DNA of 64,000 nucleotides, from positions 1-64,000 of the forward strand of contig NZ_VDFP01000009.1 in NCBI RefSeq assembly GCF_009600985.1, in the 5' to 3' direction. The position numbers and the translations under genes are program-made. How positions within the stretch are numbered: position 1 is the first letter of the stretch; every line of letters begins with the position of its first letter. The stretch comes from Companilactobacillus halodurans. GTDB taxonomy: Bacteria; Bacillota; Bacilli; Lactobacillales; Lactobacillaceae. Below, piece by piece: positions 51,090-59,350 of the stretch. The notes beneath the pieces are model-generated. The model saw only the letters and a list, made by a program, of their open reading frames with translations, had not been told where the DNA came from and did no database searches.

Positions 51090-51961
51090 CGGTTCTTTTT
51101 AGGATTCTTATTAGGAGTGTTATTATTGCCATTTTCCACGATATATTGTTCAAAAATGTTAATGAATTGATTGCTATCAAGCATATCAGAATGCTCAGCC
51201 TTGGAGCCGGTCAAAGTGATTAAAGTATAACGCTTGATTTGGTCTTCATAAATATACTTTCCAGCATCAACGCTACCTAAAGGTACGATACCATCGTCGG
51301 TATAAAGTTTGGTGCCCGCAATTGAGTAATAGGTTAAATTGCTTGGAATCTTTTCCCGCTTTTTGATTAGTTCATTTAACATTTGCGTATGATTGACTGG
51401 ATTAGTTTCTTCAAAGTTATAGGGCGTACCAACAGTCAGCATTTTATTGATGGAAATTGATGAGTCGTCGAAGTAATCTTCTAAAAAGTATGTCCAAACG
51501 AGTCCACCATTTGAATGTCCAAAAGCATTAAAGCTGTTGAATTGATAGCGCTGTTTAAGTTTGTTAAAAGCGATATTGAACCAAGCAGCTTGTTTTTTTA
51601 TGTTCGCATAGCCGTCAGAATTGTTCTCAAAGCCAACAACGATAAAAGGTCGTTGATCATTAGGCCGCAAACTGCCAGTATAAGTGATTTTATCGTCAGT
51701 ATGGACGGTTAATTTTATCAGGCTATGATGTTCGCCAGTCTGGCGGTTGACAGTTTTAACTAAGTCGTCAAATCTAGAAGCAGTCGCGCTGCTGCCGGGA
51801 ATCATGATGATAGGAGACATTGGCGAATTGTAGCGTCCAGCTAAAGTCGAAACGTTTTTTCTGGTCCAAATGTATGACGGGATTCCCAGCAAAATTAAAA
51901 TAATTGCCAGTGCAATCAAATACTTGAAGTTCTTGTTTTTTTTCAAATTGTGTCTTGGCAT
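51074..51961 (-). CDS. DUF915-family alpha/beta hydrolase
   Basis: 295-aa exported or membrane-anchored hydrolase. One N-terminal hydrophobic segment (about 14-32), then an alpha/beta fold with oxyanion-region IIMIPGSSATASRFDDLV, nucleophile elbow FGHSNGGLVWTYFL, Asp in YTDDGIVPLGS and His in KAEHSDML, which together make a full catalytic triad. The DUF915 family is common in lactobacilli; substrate unknown. Its ATG overlaps the stop of the PTS EIIC gene (TAATG), so the two are translated together. Confidence 0.88.
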   Translation of the reverse strand: MPRHNLKKNKNFKYLIALAIILILLGIPSYIWTRKNVSTLAGRYNSPMSPIIMIPGSSATASRFDDLVKTVNRQTGEHHSLIKLTVHTDDKITYTGSLRPNDQRPFIVVGFENNSDGYANIKKQAAWFNIAFNKLKQRYQFNSFNAFGHSNGGLVWTYFLEDYFDDSSISINKMLTVGTPYNFEETNPVNHTQMLNELIKKREKIPSNLTYYSIAGTKLYTDDGIVPLGSVDAGKYIYEDQIKRYTLITLTGSKAEHSDMLDSNQFINIFEQYIVENGNNNTPNKNPKKNRYNKE

Positions 51962-53280
51962 TAGTATGCACCTTCTTCAAGCCCTAAATTGTCCAGTAAT
52001 TTAACTTTGACGGCCATTTTAACGAATGGTATATAAATGTATACTGAAATAATTATGGCAATGACAGAGAAGATGAGAGCCTGCCAGCTGCCATTAGTCC
52101 CAACAAAGGCAATCAAGGGACCTGGAGTTCCAATCGGAACCGGATAAACGCTTGGCGGCATCAAATGCAGGGCAATCGCAAGTGCTGCCATGAGCATGTT
52201 TGCAATTGGAGCAAGGATAAATGGTATCAAAAAGATGACATTGAATAAAATAGGAATACCGGACATCAAACCATCGCCAATATTGAAGATAGTCGGAACC
52301 ATAGCCCAGTGAGCCACCGTTTGAAAATCCTTGTCCTTGGAAATTATCAAAATCGCTATGAGCAAGCCAAGAATCGAACCCGTCCCACCAAAGGTCGCAA
52401 AAGCATGGTATAAGGTAGCACTCGTGAAAGGATTGGGTGCGTTCCAGGCGGTATGTTTTTGCAGTGCGTAATTCAAGTTAGCAGTCGAGAGGACATCCAT
52501 CTTTTCAACTCCTAAAGCGGAGTAAGTTCCTGACCAACCTAAAAACGACATGATAATTGTATAAACTGAAAAAATCAGTGTTTTAAAGAGTTGCAGCCAA
52601 TCATTTGAAGTGGTGTATTCACTGGATAACGAATTGATAAAGTTTCCTGGTGCTTGTGAATAATAAGTAACATTGATCAAGATGCTAAAGACCATTGCTA
52701 AAATCAAAGTAGTGATGATTGGTTTCAAAGAAATGAAGGTTCGTTCCAAAATATTATTGACGTGACTGGTTTCTGGAATAGGACGACTGAATTTTTTAAA
52801 GAGCCAACCGACGAAGATTCCTAAAATAATAGCAAATAATAAACCACGCATCCCTAAAATGGCAGGGTGAAAAGAAAATGGCTGTACTTTAGAATAGACG
52901 TAATCAACAATTAAAAGGGCACTGATAGCAGTAATTCCCGCTAATTGGTCATCGCGTCGGTAGTATTTAGCGGTGTATTTAGCAGCACCAAAAATAGCAA
53001 TCACCGAGACCCAACCTAAAGAGAGGTTATATAAGACGTTAGCCATGTTGTCGACTTGACGGAAAATAAAGTCATTGCCTAGGCTAGGGAAGACGTCAGT
53101 TAAGAAACCCTCTTTACCAATAATGATTGTCTGAATAATCTTAATGAAACTGCCAAATAAGGCAAATGGAAAAATCAAAAGAAGCGTTTTTTGGATGATA
53201 CGATAAATCAAAAGCTTTTGTATTTTTAAAGTTGTTAAAACCAATCGCTTTTCAAAGTTGTTTTTGAATTGGACTTTCAT
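51961..53280 (-). CDS. PTS sugar transporter subunit EIIC (cellobiose/lactose family)
   Basis: 439-aa polytopic EIIC with about 10 hydrophobic segments. Family features seen: PFALFGSF near the N terminus, NYALQKHTAWNAPNPFTSATLYHAFATFGGTG, and GDGLMSGIPILFN; ends with a PVPIGTPGPLIAF segment. EIIC forms the membrane channel and needs EIIA and EIIB, which are not encoded nearby. ATG 53280 has AGGCGG at about 9 nt; TTG 53310 is less likely. Coupled to the DUF915 hydrolase. Beta-glucosides or related disaccharides are plausible substrates. Confidence 0.85.
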   Translation of the reverse strand: MKVQFKNNFEKRLVLTTLKIQKLLIYRIIQKTLLLIFPFALFGSFIKIIQTIIIGKEGFLTDVFPSLGNDFIFRQVDNMANVLYNLSLGWVSVIAIFGAAKYTAKYYRRDDQLAGITAISALLIVDYVYSKVQPFSFHPAILGMRGLLFAIILGIFVGWLFKKFSRPIPETSHVNNILERTFISLKPIITTLILAMVFSILINVTYYSQAPGNFINSLSSEYTTSNDWLQLFKTLIFSVYTIIMSFLGWSGTYSALGVEKMDVLSTANLNYALQKHTAWNAPNPFTSATLYHAFATFGGTGSILGLLIAILIISKDKDFQTVAHWAMVPTIFNIGDGLMSGIPILFNVIFLIPFILAPIANMLMAALAIALHLMPPSVYPVPIGTPGPLIAFVGTNGSWQALIFSVIAIIISVYIYIPFVKMAVKVKLLDNLGLEEGAY

Positions 53281-53321
53281 GAAAACACGCCGCCTAGCTT
53301 TTATTTTCAATTAGAATCTGG

Positions 53322-53338
53322 ATACTCAAAATGAGTAT
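53322..53338 (-). promoter_or_regulatory. Palindromic operator over a -10 box
   Basis: Perfect 7-3-7 palindrome ATACTCA AAA TGAGTAT. Read on the minus strand its first half forms a -10 TATACT for the EIIC-hydrolase unit, so a dimeric repressor here would block transcription. Regulator unknown. Confidence 0.5.
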
Positions 53339-53406
53339 AATCTTCCAATTGAAAAATCGCCATTTTTAACAATAAGTAAAAATTGTCGTTTTGGATAAAG
53401 CAATAT

Positions 53407-53450
53407 AAAAAGCACTTCTTGAATGACAAATTTCAATTCAAGAAGTGCTT
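53407..53450 (-). terminator. Terminator of the APC permease gene
   Basis: On the minus strand: AAGCACTTCTTGAAT stem with a near-perfect complement, followed by T5. Confidence 0.8.
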
Positions 53451-53456
53451 AATTAT

Positions 53457-54800
53457 TTATTTGGATAATCTTTTTTTATGTAAATAGTGAATGTAGTAAA
53501 CTGGCAATCCTAAAAGCGTGATTCCTATTCCCATAAATGCTAATCCCGGTTGGCGAAGCAAGGTCGAGATGATGATGTAAGCACCACCGATTAAAGCAAT
53601 AATTGGTGGAATCGGATAGAAATTGATTTTATAGGGACGTTTCAAGTCAGGCTCGCTGCGTCTTAAAATGAAGACTCCAACGAACATCATCATTGAAAAA
53701 ATCCACATAACGAAAACCAGCATGTCGGTCAGATAATCAAAACTGCCCATGAAAATCATGGCAATCGCAATGATTGTTTGAATCAAACCGGCAAAAGCAG
53801 GAACTCGTGTATGTTTCGTCAATTTGGCGAAGTGTTTGGCAAAGACGATTTCGTCATCAGCACCTAAAGTATAGCTGACACGTGAACCAGTCATTGTGTA
53901 GCCGTTGACTGAACCAAAGACTGAAATTAAGATTCCAATTGTTACGATTTTTCCACCAATATTACCAAAAATCCTGATGGCTGCTTCAGAAGCAGTATTT
54001 TGATTTCCAGGAATCAAATCAAATGGTAGAGCCTTGATAAAGACAAAGCTGATTAGGACGTAAATCAAAGTGATGAAGAATAGTCCCACAATAATTGATT
54101 TAGAAAGATCTTTTTCAGGCTTCTTCATTTCTCCAGCTAAATTACCAACATTCATCCAGCCGTCAAAGGCAAACATTGTTGCTAACAAGCCTCCACCCAT
54201 TGAAGACCAAAAGTTAGGATGACTTCCGGAAGTGATAGGAAAAAGCGAGATGTTATTGGATGTCGGCGTAAAGATACCAACAACAATAATCAATACAATC
54301 GGTATCAATTTAGCAATTAAAGAAATCGATTGAATTCGTCCACCAACTTTAGCTCCTAATAAGTTGACTAAATATAAGAAGACAGCTAATGAAATAGCTA
54401 TTGGAATTTGCCAAGTGCTAGGAAGATTGCAAAGATTCATAACTTGTGTGGCAAAAATAATCGAAAGAGCGGAAATTCCGGCAGGATAATAGATTACCGA
54501 TTGAGCCCAAGCTAATAAAAAGGCTGGAACTTTACCATAGATATATTCAATATATTTATAAATTCCCCCTGCAACTGGTAGTGCTGAAGCTAATTCAGCA
54601 ATTGTCAGTCCAGCATTGATAGTAATGAAACCAGCGAGCAACCAGACAAAGATGGTTAAACTGGCTGATCCGGTCGCTTGCGTGACACTTGAAATTTTAA
54701 AGAAGACACCGCCACCAATGACCAGACCCATTACTGTAGATAAAGCGGGAAAGAAACCGAGGTCTCTTTTCAGGCTGAACTTGTCTGTTTCATCGTTCAT
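53457..54800 (-). CDS. APC-family amino acid permease (SteT/LAT-like)
   Basis: 447 aa, 12 hydrophobic segments. TM1 carries LSTVMGLVIGGGVFFKISSV, with the unwound glycine-rich substrate site of the APC fold; AELASALPVAGGIYKYIEYIYG in TM2-3 and DGWMNVGNLAGEMKKPEKDL in TM6 are typical of LAT-type exchangers such as Bacillus SteT (Ser/Thr). Substrate not determinable. Start has AGGGGAG upstream on the minus strand. Diverges from the oxidoreductase gene. Confidence 0.9.
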   Translation of the reverse strand: MNDETDKFSLKRDLGFFPALSTVMGLVIGGGVFFKISSVTQATGSASLTIFVWLLAGFITINAGLTIAELASALPVAGGIYKYIEYIYGKVPAFLLAWAQSVIYYPAGISALSIIFATQVMNLCNLPSTWQIPIAISLAVFLYLVNLLGAKVGGRIQSISLIAKLIPIVLIIVVGIFTPTSNNISLFPITSGSHPNFWSSMGGGLLATMFAFDGWMNVGNLAGEMKKPEKDLSKSIIVGLFFITLIYVLISFVFIKALPFDLIPGNQNTASEAAIRIFGNIGGKIVTIGILISVFGSVNGYTMTGSRVSYTLGADDEIVFAKHFAKLTKHTRVPAFAGLIQTIIAIAMIFMGSFDYLTDMLVFVMWIFSMMMFVGVFILRRSEPDLKRPYKINFYPIPPIIALIGGAYIIISTLLRQPGLAFMGIGITLLGLPVYYIHYLHKKRLSK

Positions 54801-54821
54801 AAAAGTAAAACTCCCCTTTTA

Positions 54822-54892
54822 ATGGTATAGAATAAAATTATATACCATATTGATATTGAGAAAAAACTTTTTTTGTGGTAATTGCGCTTACA
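54822..54892. promoter_or_regulatory. Divergent control region: inverted repeat and cre-like site
   Basis: ATGGTATA (54822-54829) and TATACCAT (54841-54848) form a perfect 8-11-8 inverted repeat that flanks a minus-strand TATAAT box of the permease promoter. TAATTGCGCTTACA (54879-54892), read on the minus strand, is a cre-like site with two mismatches. Both could affect the two divergent genes. Confidence 0.45.
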
Positions 54893-54923
54893 TTTAAGTA
54901 GAATTAGAAACAGAGGTGATTTT

Positions 54924-55919
54924 ATGATTAGTTTAGGAATAATTGGTACTAGTGGCATTACAGAACAATTTATTAAAGCAATTGATGAAACCGAAACTTT
55001 TTCATTAACCAACGTTTATTCACGTACGGAAACTAAGGCGCAAAAGTTTCTTGATGATATAAACAAGAGTGATATCCAAATCGACACGGACATGGATAAA
55101 TTTTTCCAAAGAAATTTTGACACTGTTTATATCGCTTCACCTAATGCATTGCATTTTCCAGAAGCAAAAAAGGCAATCGAAAACAACAAGAATGTTATTG
55201 TTGAAAAGCCAAGCACATCAACAGTTAGAGAGTTCTCAATTTTGGATGAGCTGGCACATTCTAAGGGAGTTTACTTGTTTGAGGCTGCTAGACACATTCA
55301 CGAACCTATTTTCAAGAAGATTCAAGAAGTCGTTTCAAAGCATCAAAAAGATATTACTGGCGCAACGTTTTCTTATATGAAGTATTCCAGTCGTTATGAC
55401 GCTTATTTAGCAGGCCAAAATCCTAATATTTTCACGACCAAGTTTTCTGGTGGCGCCCTATATGATTTAGGAGTATATACCGTCTACGATGCCGTAGTTT
55501 TGTTCGGTCAACCAGAAAGGGTCCAATATACGCCTGAAATTATTGAATCAGGTATCGACGGCAGCGGTAGTTTAACACTCAAGTATTCTGATTTTGACGT
55601 TAATATTATTATTGGCAAGACTAAAAATTCTTACATGTCTTCAGAAATCTACTTTGGCAAGGATACTTTGATTCTTGATAATGGTGGCGACATCAATCAT
55701 CTGGATTGGGCCGACGACAACAGAAATATTACTGATATTCCAACAGTCAAGAGCAGCAACCCGATGGACGCTGAAGCTAAAGTATTTGCAAAAATAATTA
55801 CTGAAAATGATAAAGAAACTTATGAAAATCTGTTAAAGTACGCTAGAATTGTAAATAAAGTTTTAGAGCAAGCCAGAACTAGTGCTGGACTTGTTTTTGA
55901 TGCAGATGAGGAAAAATAA
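54924..55919 (+). CDS. Gfo/Idh/MocA family oxidoreductase
   Basis: 331-aa NAD(P)-dependent dehydrogenase. N-terminal Rossmann domain with GIIGTSGITEQFIKAI, IASPNALHFPEAKKAI and the conserved EKP in VIVEKPSTST; C-terminal alpha/beta domain with GGALYDLGVYTVYDAV. Family members oxidise or reduce sugars, inositols or related diols; substrate unknown. ATG 54924 has AGAGGTGA; the upstream extension from 54882 is not used. The helicase gene starts 2 nt after the stop. Confidence 0.9.
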   Translation: MISLGIIGTSGITEQFIKAIDETETFSLTNVYSRTETKAQKFLDDINKSDIQIDTDMDKFFQRNFDTVYIASPNALHFPEAKKAIENNKNVIVEKPSTSTVREFSILDELAHSKGVYLFEAARHIHEPIFKKIQEVVSKHQKDITGATFSYMKYSSRYDAYLAGQNPNIFTTKFSGGALYDLGVYTVYDAVVLFGQPERVQYTPEIIESGIDGSGSLTLKYSDFDVNIIIGKTKNSYMSSEIYFGKDTLILDNGGDINHLDWADDNRNITDIPTVKSSNPMDAEAKVFAKIITENDKETYENLLKYARIVNKVLEQARTSAGLVFDADEEK

Positions 55920-55921
55920 AA

Positions 55922-57142
55922 TTGGAAATACCAAAATTATATCAGGATTATTTTAAACAAAATCATTTTGAAGCTTTAACAAAGATTCAAGATGCTGTTT
56001 ACATGCCTTTTAAAGAGGGCAAAGATTTAGTAGCGATGGCACCAACTGGTTCAGGGAAAACTTTAGGCTTCGTGATGCCAATGTTAGAGACTTTAGTTCC
56101 TAAAGATGGACTGCAAGTTTTGATTTTAGAGCCATCGCAGGAATTAGCAATGCAGGTTAGGGATGTTATCCAACCACTTGCTAAATTGGTCGACTGCAAA
56201 GTTCAGGCTTTGACTGGTGGTGCTAATCCAACTCGTCAATTGAAGAAATTGAAGGAAAAGCCTGAAATCATTGTGGCAACCTTAGGTCGTTTGAATGAAT
56301 TGACTGAAAGTCGCAAAGTTAAGTTAGGCAAGATCAACACTGTCATTGTCGATGAAGCTGATGAAATGTTGAATGAATCTAAATTAGAGAGCGTTCGTAA
56401 GATTATCTCGCAAATGCCCGCTGATGTGCAAATGACTTTCTTCTCAGCTACTGGCAATGACATCTTTCAAGATATGCACAAGTGGTTCGGTCAAGATTTC
56501 TTAGTGATCGATCAAAGACATGACACGACTTACACGGCCGGAATCAAGCATTACTTCGTCGATGCGAATAATGAATTCGTCAAGAACGCCATTTTACGTG
56601 AGTTGGCACACAGCAAGAAATTCTTGGGAATCGTCTTTTTCAATAATTCCCGTTCGCTTCACAAAACTGTCAGCGATATGAACCACAATAAGACTAATTT
56701 CGTTGTTTTGGACAGTAAGATGTCTTCTCAGCAACGTAAAACTGTTTTGCAACTATTCTCCAGTAAAAAGGTCAATCTGCTCTTAACGACGGATGTGGCT
56801 GCTCGTGGGATGGATATTGATGATATCAATATGATTATTAATTATATGATTCCTCGAGATAACAGTGAATACGTGCACCGTGCTGGTCGGACTGGCCGAA
56901 TGGGTAAGAGTGGCTCAGTTATTACCTTTGGTAACAGCCATGATATGCGTAATCTTCAAGAGATGATCGAATCTCCTGTTACAAAGATGTATGTTGGTCA
57001 CGAAGGGCAATTGACTAAGAAACCTGTCTTTGATAAGAACAAACGTCATCATACTTCTAAGTCGCAATCAACTAACACTAAATCTAAAAAACGTTTACGT
57101 GACCAAAAGAACAAGGGAAAACGTAAATTCAATAAGAAATAG
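55922..57142 (+). CDS. DEAD-box RNA helicase
   Basis: 406 aa. All core motifs: Q motif region (LTKIQDAVYM), motif I APTGSGKT, Ia EPSQELAMQV, II VDEADEML, III FSATG, V TTDVAARGMDIDD, VI HRAGRTGRMG. Short basic C-terminal tail (KSQSTNTKSKKRLRDQKNKG) probably binds RNA. Like small YfmL/CshB-type helicases involved in ribosome assembly or cold response. TTG start with weak AGGA upstream, 2 nt after the oxidoreductase stop. An inverted repeat ACACTTTC/GAAAGTGT (57158-57196) followed by T's may end the transcript. Confidence 0.92.
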   Translation: MEIPKLYQDYFKQNHFEALTKIQDAVYMPFKEGKDLVAMAPTGSGKTLGFVMPMLETLVPKDGLQVLILEPSQELAMQVRDVIQPLAKLVDCKVQALTGGANPTRQLKKLKEKPEIIVATLGRLNELTESRKVKLGKINTVIVDEADEMLNESKLESVRKIISQMPADVQMTFFSATGNDIFQDMHKWFGQDFLVIDQRHDTTYTAGIKHYFVDANNEFVKNAILRELAHSKKFLGIVFFNNSRSLHKTVSDMNHNKTNFVVLDSKMSSQQRKTVLQLFSSKKVNLLLTTDVAARGMDIDDINMIINYMIPRDNSEYVHRAGRTGRMGKSGSVITFGNSHDMRNLQEMIESPVTKMYVGHEGQLTKKPVFDKNKRHHTSKSQSTNTKSKKRLRDQKNKGKRKFNKK

Positions 57143-57204
57143 TAAATTTAATTTGGCACACTTTCAATTGGCATTTTGCGTTAAAATAGAAAGTGTGTTT
57201 TATT

Positions 57205-57278
57205 GGTCCCTTGGCTCAGCAGGATAGAGCAACTGCCTCCTAAGCAGTAGGTCCCCGGTTCGATTCCGGGAGGGATCA
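57205..57278 (+). tRNA. tRNA-Arg (CCT)
   Basis: 74-nt cloverleaf. Acceptor GGTCCCT/AGGGATC with one G-T wobble; anticodon loop CTCCTAA with CCT at 57239-57241; T-arm GGTTCGATTCC. Reads AGG. CCA not encoded. Confidence 0.96.
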
Positions 57279-57287
57279 TAAATTTTC

Positions 57288-57328
57288 GGGTCATAATTCC
57301 TTTTGGGAGGTTATGGCTCATTTTTTAT
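57288..57328 (+). terminator. Terminator of tRNA-Arg
   Basis: GGGTCATAATT paired with GGTTATGGCTC (several G-T pairs) followed by T6. Confidence 0.75.
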
Positions 57329-57343
57329 AAGGAGAAACAGTGA

Positions 57344-57850
57344 ATGAAAACTATAAAATGCAGCGATACGCTCTCAATCAGCAATCATCGCGTTTTCTCA
57401 TCAGATTTGAATGAGCATGACACCGTCTTTGGTGGCAAAACCTTGATGACGATTGACGATAATTCGTCGATTTCGGCTTCTAGAGTGGCTCGAATCGAGA
57501 CGGTCACAGCTTCAATCGACCAAGTTAATTTTATCTTGCCATTTAAACTGCAGGATTCGATGTGTACTGAATCTTATGTTTCAGGAGTGGGCACTCGTTC
57601 AATCGAAGTTTTTACGAAAATTATCGGCGAGCATCTAAAAACTGGTAAGAGATTTTTGGGATTGACTTGTTTTTCTAGTTTTGTGGTAACGGATAAAAAT
57701 GTAGTTTTGCCAACCGTGGTACCAGATACAGATGAGGCGGAATTTGTCTGCAGCGGATATAATGACCGCCAATCGGAACGTTTGCAAAAATTATTGCAAC
57801 AAGAAAAATTCAATAAAAATATTAGTTTGAAATTTCCCTGGCAAAAATAA
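57344..57850 (+). CDS. Acyl-CoA thioesterase (hotdog fold)
   Basis: 168 aa. Hydrolyses acyl-CoA to free fatty acid and CoA. Seen: DLNEHDTVFGGKTLMTIDDNS, the counterpart of the NxxGxxFGG...D catalytic region of YkhA/YciA-type enzymes, then VDQVNFILPFKLQD-like and VSGVGTRSIEVFTKI. Single hotdog domain. AAGGAG before ATG; terminator follows. Role probably in membrane lipid homeostasis. Confidence 0.88.
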   Translation: MKTIKCSDTLSISNHRVFSSDLNEHDTVFGGKTLMTIDDNSSISASRVARIETVTASIDQVNFILPFKLQDSMCTESYVSGVGTRSIEVFTKIIGEHLKTGKRFLGLTCFSSFVVTDKNVVLPTVVPDTDEAEFVCSGYNDRQSERLQKLLQQEKFNKNISLKFPWQK

Positions 57851-57856
57851 ATCGGC

Positions 57857-57900
57857 AAAATAGCTCAACAATCACTTTTAAGATTGCTGGGCTATTTTTT
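57857..57900 (+). terminator. Terminator of the thioesterase gene
   Basis: AAATAGCTCAACAATC paired with GATTGCTGGGCTATTT and T6. Confidence 0.85.
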
Positions 57901-57992
57901 ATGCTTTGTTCGGGTTGGAGGCGTTTGAAAAGCCTTTAAATGGGCTTTTTGGTATACTAAATGTAAATTAATAAATGATTGAAGGGATATAA

Positions 57993-58442
57993 ATGGATTT
58001 TTATTCGTATCAATATATAACCAATCATAGTGACCAACCCAATTTCATGTTCATTATTGGAACCTTAGTTTTAGCTTTAGCAATCCTAGTCACGGCTTTT
58101 TTGTATTTCAAAAATAGGTCGGACAATAAATATCGTGATTTGTTGATTATTTTTGTTTTAGGAATTTTATTGTTTTTAGGAATCAACTATAACAATTATG
58201 AACAACAACTTGATGTCAGCAATAAAAATTCGCAAACGTTGGAATTAATGAAATCAATTGCCAAGGATCAAGATGTCTCCTTGAAAAAAGTCTATTCCAA
58301 TAGTTCCAGTTTGACTGAAGGAATGCTGATTAAAGCTGGTTCTAAAATTTACAAAGTTAGTTTCGACGACAATCAAACTAGTTTTACGTTAAGTGAAGCT
58401 GGTATTGTCAGCACAAAACAAATTAAATTGATTAAAAAGTAG
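57993..58442 (+). CDS. DUF3290 membrane protein
   Basis: 149 aa. Two TM segments (about 18-40 and 48-66), then a small extracytoplasmic domain. The pairing with a DUF421 gene directly after is the usual DUF3290 arrangement in lactobacilli. Extended -10 promoter TGGTATACT (about 57950-57958) and AGGGAT upstream. Function unknown; probably a complex with the DUF421 protein. Confidence 0.85.
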   Translation: MDFYSYQYITNHSDQPNFMFIIGTLVLALAILVTAFLYFKNRSDNKYRDLLIIFVLGILLFLGINYNNYEQQLDVSNKNSQTLELMKSIAKDQDVSLKKVYSNSSSLTEGMLIKAGSKIYKVSFDDNQTSFTLSEAGIVSTKQIKLIKK

Positions 58443-58450
58443 GTGAAATG

Positions 58451-59080
58451 ATGGATTTAAATTACGGAGATTTAACTTTAAAATTTATTATCGGTTTCCT
58501 ATTCATGGTTCTACAAATCAATCTCTTTGGACGAGGCAACATTGCACCTACAAGTGCGATTGATCAACTTCAAAACTACGTTCTTGGTGGTATCGTCGGT
58601 GGTATGATTTACAATTCAAGCATCACGATTTTGCAATTTGCTTTGGTCTTGCTGATTTGGACGATGGTCGTTTTTGTAGCAAAATTTTTGACCAACCACA
58701 ATAATATTTTTAAGAAGGTAGTTGAAGGTACCCCCAAAGTAATTGTCAAAAATGGTCACATCGATGTAGATTTAGCACTGAAAAATGGCTTATCTGCCAA
58801 TGACCTGTCATTTAAGCTCCGTCAGTCTGGCGTGATGGATATCCGAAATGTTAAGCGGGCCGTTTTTGAACGTAATGGTATGTTGACTATCATTATGAAA
58901 GATGAAGACAGTTTGCGTTATCCAATCATTTTGGATGGGAAAATTGACTATGATGAATTGGAATCAATAAAAAAAGATGAAGATTGGGTCGAAGAAGAAT
59001 TGAAAAAGCAAAAGGTCGATGTTTCAGATGTTTATTTAGGAAATTATATCGATGGCGAGTTAGTCATTTATACATATTAA
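58451..59080 (+). CDS. DUF421 (YetF-like) membrane protein
   Basis: 209 aa. N-terminal TM segments, then a cytoplasmic domain (about 85-205) with GTPKVIVKNGHID, LKNGLSANDLSFKLRQSG and VKRAVFERNGMLTII, typical of YetF/YrbG. AGGTGA gives better spacing to ATG 58451 than to 58448. Follows DUF3290 by 8 nt; operon. Function unknown. Confidence 0.9.
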   Translation: MDLNYGDLTLKFIIGFLFMVLQINLFGRGNIAPTSAIDQLQNYVLGGIVGGMIYNSSITILQFALVLLIWTMVVFVAKFLTNHNNIFKKVVEGTPKVIVKNGHIDVDLALKNGLSANDLSFKLRQSGVMDIRNVKRAVFERNGMLTIIMKDEDSLRYPIILDGKIDYDELESIKKDEDWVEEELKKQKVDVSDVYLGNYIDGELVIYTY

Positions 59081-59164
59081 TGTTTTAGGTTACCCGAAAA
59101 TAGTTTTTAATATAGAAGAAACTGTATTAGAATGTAACTGTATTAAATTTTTGGTGGTGATACA

Positions 59165-59335
59165 GTGTCAAGCAGTTCAAAAACATTTTCATTAATCATG
59201 CTGGTTTTTTATGCTATTTTGCTTTATTTTGTTTTTGCAAATAAGAATATGATTGCAATGTATATGATGGCAATTGGTATGTTTGTTGATGCTTTAGTAG
59301 GTTTCATTTGCACTTTCCGATCAAAAACTAAATAG
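59165..59335 (+). CDS. 56-aa two-TM membrane protein
   Basis: GTG start, GGTGGTGAT upstream at good spacing. Two hydrophobic segments (about 8-25 and 29-50) with a basic tail FRSKTK. It lies between DUF421 and the multicopper oxidase, 15 nt before the latter, so may be co-transcribed with it. Unknown function. Confidence 0.6.
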   Translation: MSSSSKTFSLIMLVFYAILLYFVFANKNMIAMYMMAIGMFVDALVGFICTFRSKTK

Positions 59336-59350
59336 GGTGGCGAATTTTAA

